64,000 nucleotides of DNA from Chromera velia (Eukaryota > Sar > Chromeraceae): the NCBI GenBank assembly GCA_018398765.1, contig JAHBMJ010004587.1, positions 400 through 64,399 of the forward strand, read 5' to 3'. The notes under the pieces were generated by a model. It was not told where the DNA came from and searched no databases. It worked only from the letters and a program-made list of their open reading frames with translations. Of this stretch, positions 63,301 through 64,000 are shown one piece after another; within the stretch, counting starts at the first letter, position 1; each line of letters opens with the position of its first letter. The translations under genes and the position numbers were made by a program.

Positions 63301-63865
63301 TTCCCTTCAATGAAGCCGCCTCCACAGCCTCCTTTGACGGGACAGTCGGGCAGCCTTCAGACTTTGTCACATCTGCGGACGTGCTCTTCTGCGGGGAGGA
63401 GGTGACTGTTCCTGACGGATCGGGGGCAAGCGTCACACTTGCAGTTCCGTTGCCTCCAGAGCTGACTCCTGCAGGGGTCTTTGAGGTCCTCCCGGGGGGA
63501 TCTGGGGTCTTCTTATCCGGTTGGGGACAGCTCGTGTCCTGTTCCTTCCATGACACGGCCAGTGGGAGCTGGAAGGGTGACAGCTGCGTGGTCACAGGTG
63601 TCACAAATGAAGCTCTCCAGTGTTCGTGCTCGCATTTGACTGACTTCTCGGCTGGTGCCCAGTCTTACACTCCCCTCGACGAGCAGAAGGGAGCACATGA
63701 GACTGCAGAGAGTGCTGCCCGAGTACCAGGCTCAGAGGAGACCACCACAACCACCACAGCGGCTGGAGAAGAAGAGGAGTCGGACGGTCCTTCTGCGCCG
63801 TCTCTCCTTCTCGCTCAGATTGTTCTGACGGCGCTTGTGGGAATTCCCGCAATCAGTGGCCTCAT
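28344..63865 (+). CDS. Giant modular surface receptor: SRCR, lipase, EGF, CCP, RCC1, TSP1, REJ, GPS (3' partial)
   Basis: About 53 exons chain with compatible phases into roughly 7,700 codons. The start is the ATG pair at 28344/28347, followed by a signal peptide ([17 protein letters not shown]). Domain order: unrecognised N-terminal region; C2-like segments; SRCR; EGF; class-3 lipase; about 55 EGF modules in blocks; two related beta-type domains; two CCP; three RCC1 segments; glycine-rich domain; two TSP1; REJ-like region; GAIN/GPS; a first membrane helix at 63800-63865. The C-terminal plan matches polycystin-1/REJ and adhesion-type receptors, so more membrane helices should follow to the right. 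Most EGF exons begin and end in phase 1, which allows module shuffling. Weak points are a stop (35942) competing with a splice (35918), in-frame stops at 44196 and 51601, a one-base frame change near 51,800 and a 6-N gap at 57422. It could be two genes split near 36,000. It probably acts at the cell surface in adhesion or sensing. Confidence 0.65.
28844..28914. repeat. (TTCT)n microsatellite in intron 1 of the giant gene
   Basis: TTCT units with a short TTCG interruption fill the intron up to 20 bp from its acceptor. The whole 327-bp intron stays open in the coding frame. Confidence 0.9.
32577..32928 (+). other. Giant gene, exon 8: SRCR domain
   Basis: [50 protein letters not shown] and DIWVTCK follow the scavenger receptor cysteine-rich pattern with its Cys pairs. 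SRCR domains bind polyanions and proteins outside the cell. The acceptor was chosen to keep phase 0 (AG at 32575-32576), although a GCATGCAG lies 15 bp upstream. Confidence 0.8.
33076..34622 (+). other. Giant gene, exons 9-10: C2-like segment, Pro/Ser linker, first EGF
   Basis: Exons 33076-33461 and 33686-34622. Exon 9 is Trp- and Tyr-rich ([15 protein letters not shown]). Exon 10 starts with a C2-like strand pair ([20 protein letters not shown]) and a Pro/Ser/Glu-rich linker. It then has a beta segment, and a first EGF module ([20 protein letters not shown] and following) that ends the exon. Confidence 0.65.
34761..35944 (+). other. Giant gene, exon 11: EGF plus class-3 lipase domain
   Basis: A calcium-binding EGF ([20 protein letters not shown]) is followed directly by a full-length lipase_3 domain. 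It has the nucleophile elbow SGYSRGGG, the strand YGFPRCLGD, catalytic Asp in [12 protein letters not shown] and His in GYTHFGD. All three catalytic positions are kept, so lipid-ester hydrolysis is plausible. The exon can leave by a phase-1 donor (GTCCGT after 35918) into the next EGF exon, or run to the TAA at 35942-35944 and end the protein. Confidence 0.8.
36067..36952 (+). other. Giant gene, exons 12-13: EGF and an unassigned beta domain
   Basis: Exon 36067-36204 encodes an EGF ([20 protein letters not shown] and following). Exon 36509-36952 encodes a beta-rich domain ([20 protein letters not shown], then FTVKIDD and FFVIQWPGF). It resembles pre-peptidase C-terminal or CUB-like sandwich domains, but I cannot assign it. 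Confidence 0.5.
36203..36280. repeat. (CAGT)n(CAGG)n microsatellite at a donor site
   Basis: The intron after exon 12 starts inside the CAGT run, so the donor GTCAGT is itself repeat sequence. The run then turns into CAGG units. Confidence 0.9.
37170..38325 (+). other. Giant gene, exons 14-16: four EGF modules
   Basis: Exons 37170-37286, 37570-37710 and 38074-38325 are all phase 1 to phase 1. They start at [34 protein letters not shown] and [14 protein letters not shown]. The module at 37570 has an atypical end ([16 protein letters not shown]). Confidence 0.8.
38014..38054. repeat. (CTTG)n microsatellite forming an intron 3' end
   Basis: CTTG units run almost to the CAG acceptor of the 38074 exon and provide its pyrimidine-rich tract. 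Confidence 0.85.
38539..38720. repeat. (TC)n-rich pyrimidine tract in an intron
   Basis: Dense CT repeats with C-runs occupy the intron 38326-38821 of the giant gene. Confidence 0.85.
38822..40835 (+). other. Giant gene, exons 17-19: EGFs and two copies of a WN-x-K-W beta domain
   Basis: Exons 38822-39439, 39577-39966 and 40188-40835. Exons 17 and 19 have the same plan: one EGF, then a domain starting CDWNWKLW or CEWNFKDW, with shared VLTVNG, Fx[12 protein letters not shown]-type and YFVILHG/YYALVSG motifs. These are diverged duplicates. The fold looks like the bacterial pre-peptidase C-terminal beta sandwich (inference). Exon 18 holds three EGFs. Confidence 0.65.
41281..42237 (+). other. 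Giant gene, exons 20-22: EGF and Cys/Trp-rich domain
   Basis: Exons 41281-41409 ([18 protein letters not shown]), 41663-41897 and 41978-42237. The last two encode an unassigned domain with [30 protein letters not shown] and a terminal Cys-knot-like [17 protein letters not shown]. Confidence 0.55.
42463..43302 (+). other. Giant gene, exons 23-24: two CCP/sushi-like domains
   Basis: Exon 42463-42675 ([32 protein letters not shown]) has the four-Cys CCP pattern. Exon 43045-43302 ([37 protein letters not shown]) is a second, more diverged copy. CCP domains usually mediate protein binding. Confidence 0.7.
43591..47533 (+). other. Giant gene, exons 25-29: main EGF array (24 modules)
   Basis: Exons 43591-43713 (1 EGF), 43864-45024 (9), 45205-45477 (2), 45666-45917 (2) and 46205-47533 (10). 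Nearly all start D-I/V/L-D/N-E-C and carry the calcium-binding EGF pattern. In exon 43864-45024 the third module contains TAA at 44196-44198 where an ordinary codon before the Cys is expected (GSF-stop-CHC). The rest of the exon stays open in the same frame. Confidence 0.85.
47766..47879 (+). other. Giant gene, exon 30: short Cys-rich module
   Basis: The module [20 protein letters not shown] ends in GGDTLCD. It resembles the ephrin-receptor-like/GCC2-GCC3 Cys repeat seen in protist surface proteins. A second candidate Cys-rich stretch at 47958-48012 does not fit in phase. Confidence 0.5.
48090..49571 (+). other. Giant gene, exons 31-32: EGF, Thr linker, RCC1-like propeller segment 1
   Basis: Exons 48090-48678 and 48841-49571. 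One EGF is followed by a poly-Thr linker (48225-48290) and then RCC1 repeats: [85 protein letters not shown] and [14 protein letters not shown]. About seven repeats give one full propeller. The phase-2 donor GTCAGT at 48679 was chosen to match the next exon. Confidence 0.8.
49812..50641 (+). other. Giant gene, exon 33: Thr linker and glycine-rich domain
   Basis: A Thr/Ser linker leads into a domain with [37 protein letters not shown] and [16 protein letters not shown]. This is the pattern of the glycine-rich domain known from ALK/LTK receptors and some bacterial surface proteins. The frame closes at TAG 50639-50641. A pyrimidine tract ends exactly there, so a 36-bp intron (50606-50641) can restore the frame. 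Confidence 0.6.
50642..51056 (+). other. Giant gene, exon 34: Thr linkers and two EGF modules
   Basis: Two EGFs ([16 protein letters not shown] and [16 protein letters not shown]) sit between two Thr-rich linkers of ACN codons. The exon ends in NPCDVCNCS before a GTCAGTCAGT donor. Confidence 0.7.
51380..52855 (+). other. Giant gene, exons 35-36: RCC1-like segment 2, interrupted
   Basis: Exons 51380-51972 and 52170-52855 encode diverged RCC1 repeats ([29 protein letters not shown] across the splice, [32 protein letters not shown]). Exon 35 contains TAG at 51601-51603 and changes frame once between about 51,790 and 51,850. Its length is one base too long for its flanking phases. The downstream exon is clean. 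Confidence 0.65.
53113..54075 (+). other. Giant gene, exons 37-39: Cys module and three EGFs
   Basis: Exons 53113-53274 ([20 protein letters not shown], a short Cys-rich module), 53523-53645 (EGF) and 53791-54075 (two EGFs joined by a short TTTTPMP linker). All are phase 1. Confidence 0.7.
53301..53359. repeat. (GGGTTT)n/(TG)n microsatellite in an intron
   Basis: Degenerate GGGTTT and GGGTCT units pass into a TG run within the intron 53275-53522. Confidence 0.9.
54316..54345. repeat. (TGCC)n tract ending at an acceptor
   Basis: TGCC units run directly into the TGCAG acceptor of the exon at 54346, so the repeat serves as its pyrimidine tract. Confidence 0.9.
54346..56149 (+). other. Giant gene, exons 40-41: RCC1-like segment 3 with lectin-like insertion
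   Basis: Exons 54346-54697 and 54903-56149. The repeats include [58 protein letters not shown] and [14 protein letters not shown]. After the repeat ending [10 protein letters not shown], about 170 residues (55540-56010; [55 protein letters not shown]) look like a LamG/concanavalin-type lectin domain. A last partial RCC1 unit ([16 protein letters not shown]) follows. Confidence 0.75.
56520..56713 (+). repeat. 194-bp exact direct repeat, copy 1
   Basis: It is identical base for base to 57886-58079, 1366 bp downstream. It covers most of one EGF and most of the next (the DVKEC module). Flanking EGF sequence differs clearly. Confidence 0.9.
57422..57427. other. Assembly gap (6 N)
   Basis: Six unknown bases follow GGACACAC at the end of an EGF exon and precede a GGGA microsatellite (57428-57452). 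The number of N is probably nominal. Confidence 0.95.
57886..58079 (+). repeat. 194-bp exact direct repeat, copy 2
   Basis: This is the second copy of the block at 56520-56713, in another exon of the same gene and in the same reading frame. Confidence 0.9.
58511..59128 (+). other. Giant gene, exons 44-45: two thrombospondin type 1 repeats
   Basis: Exon 58511-58678 ([26 protein letters not shown]-terminal TEC) and exon 58973-59128 ([20 protein letters not shown], then [15 protein letters not shown]). The second keeps the full W-x-x-W and CSxSCG motif. TSP1 repeats are common in alveolate adhesins. Confidence 0.85.
59407..61650 (+). other. Giant gene, exons 46-48: REJ-like region
   Basis: Exons 59407-59918, 60040-61029 and 61366-61650, all joined in phase 0. 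The region is beta-rich with [57 protein letters not shown] and [13 protein letters not shown]. This is the pattern of the receptor-for-egg-jelly module of polycystin-1 family proteins. A helical stretch ([13 protein letters not shown]) starts at the end. Confidence 0.65.
61875..63865 (+). other. Giant gene, exons 49-53: GAIN-like region, GPS site, first membrane helix
   Basis: Exons 61875-62015, 62155-62283, 62575-62740, 62810-63070 and 63262-63865. Helical segments ([34 protein letters not shown]) precede a beta region and then a GPS motif. That motif has [16 protein letters not shown], then [12 protein letters not shown], where autoproteolysis in this family occurs at HL/T. After an acidic, Thr-rich linker a hydrophobic helix starts ([20 protein letters not shown]) and the exon ends in a GTGAGT donor. 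Confidence 0.75.
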
Positions 63866-64000
63866 GTGAGTCTGTTCAAAAACATGCCGCCGTTATTTTC
63901 ATCGAACGGTGAAAGTCCGGGCTCGTTCCTTTTGTCTCTCAAAGTGACGCAATGCGTTTGTATTTTGTATATAACGTTTTGAATTCTTGTGTTATGAAAG
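63866..64000 (+). other. Intron of the giant gene running off the window
   Basis: GTGAGT follows the first membrane-helix exon. No acceptor or coding sequence was found before the window ends. Confidence 0.7.

Overview
This window is nuclear DNA from an intron-rich eukaryote. Genes carry GT-AG introns of about 36 to 660 bp with pyrimidine-rich 3' ends. No bacterial operon, rRNA, tRNA, CRISPR array or virus-derived element was seen. Four things suggest a free-living alveolate alga of the chromerid type (Chromera or Vitrella): a ciliary gene (AHI1/jouberin), very large modular EGF proteins, TGCATGCA motifs in promoters, and microsatellite-filled introns. That assignment is an inference and no marker gene here proves it.

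Layout. 1-4694 has no supported gene: a pyrimidine-rich repeat, an AT-rich island holding a possible small inverted-repeat transposon, then low-complexity DNA. A cytochrome b5-domain gene (minus, 4695-6373) and an RsuA-type pseudouridine synthase with R3H and zinc-finger domains (plus, 7146-11149) are divergent. A second AT-rich island separates the synthase from an AHI1/jouberin gene of at least eleven exons (minus, 12669-about 20301). A secreted class-3 lipase (plus, 20969-22719) follows, then a third AT-rich island and a secreted S41-like protease homologue (minus, 24419-27606).

From 28344 to beyond the right edge lies what reads as one giant plus-strand gene of about 53 exons and roughly 7,700 codons. 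In order it has a signal peptide, an unrecognised N-terminal region, C2-like segments, an SRCR domain, a class-3 lipase domain, about 55 EGF modules, two copies of an unassigned beta-type domain, two sushi/CCP domains, three RCC1-like propeller segments (one with a lectin-like insertion), a glycine-rich domain, two thrombospondin type 1 repeats, a long REJ-like region, a GAIN/GPS site and a first membrane helix. The C-terminal half has the plan of polycystin-1/REJ or adhesion-type receptors. The lipase and RCC1 insertions are what make it unusual. A stop at 35942 and a splice site at 35918 compete, so the first 7.6 kb could also give a separate secreted SRCR-EGF-lipase protein.

Three neighbouring loci encode secreted or surface proteins with hydrolase-type domains (lipase, S41-like protease, lipase-bearing receptor). 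Whether they work together is unknown. Two shared sequence habits stand out: about half of the inferred 5' splice sites in the giant gene are GTC(A/G)G rather than GT(A/G)AG, and many 3' splice sites are preceded by GCATG.
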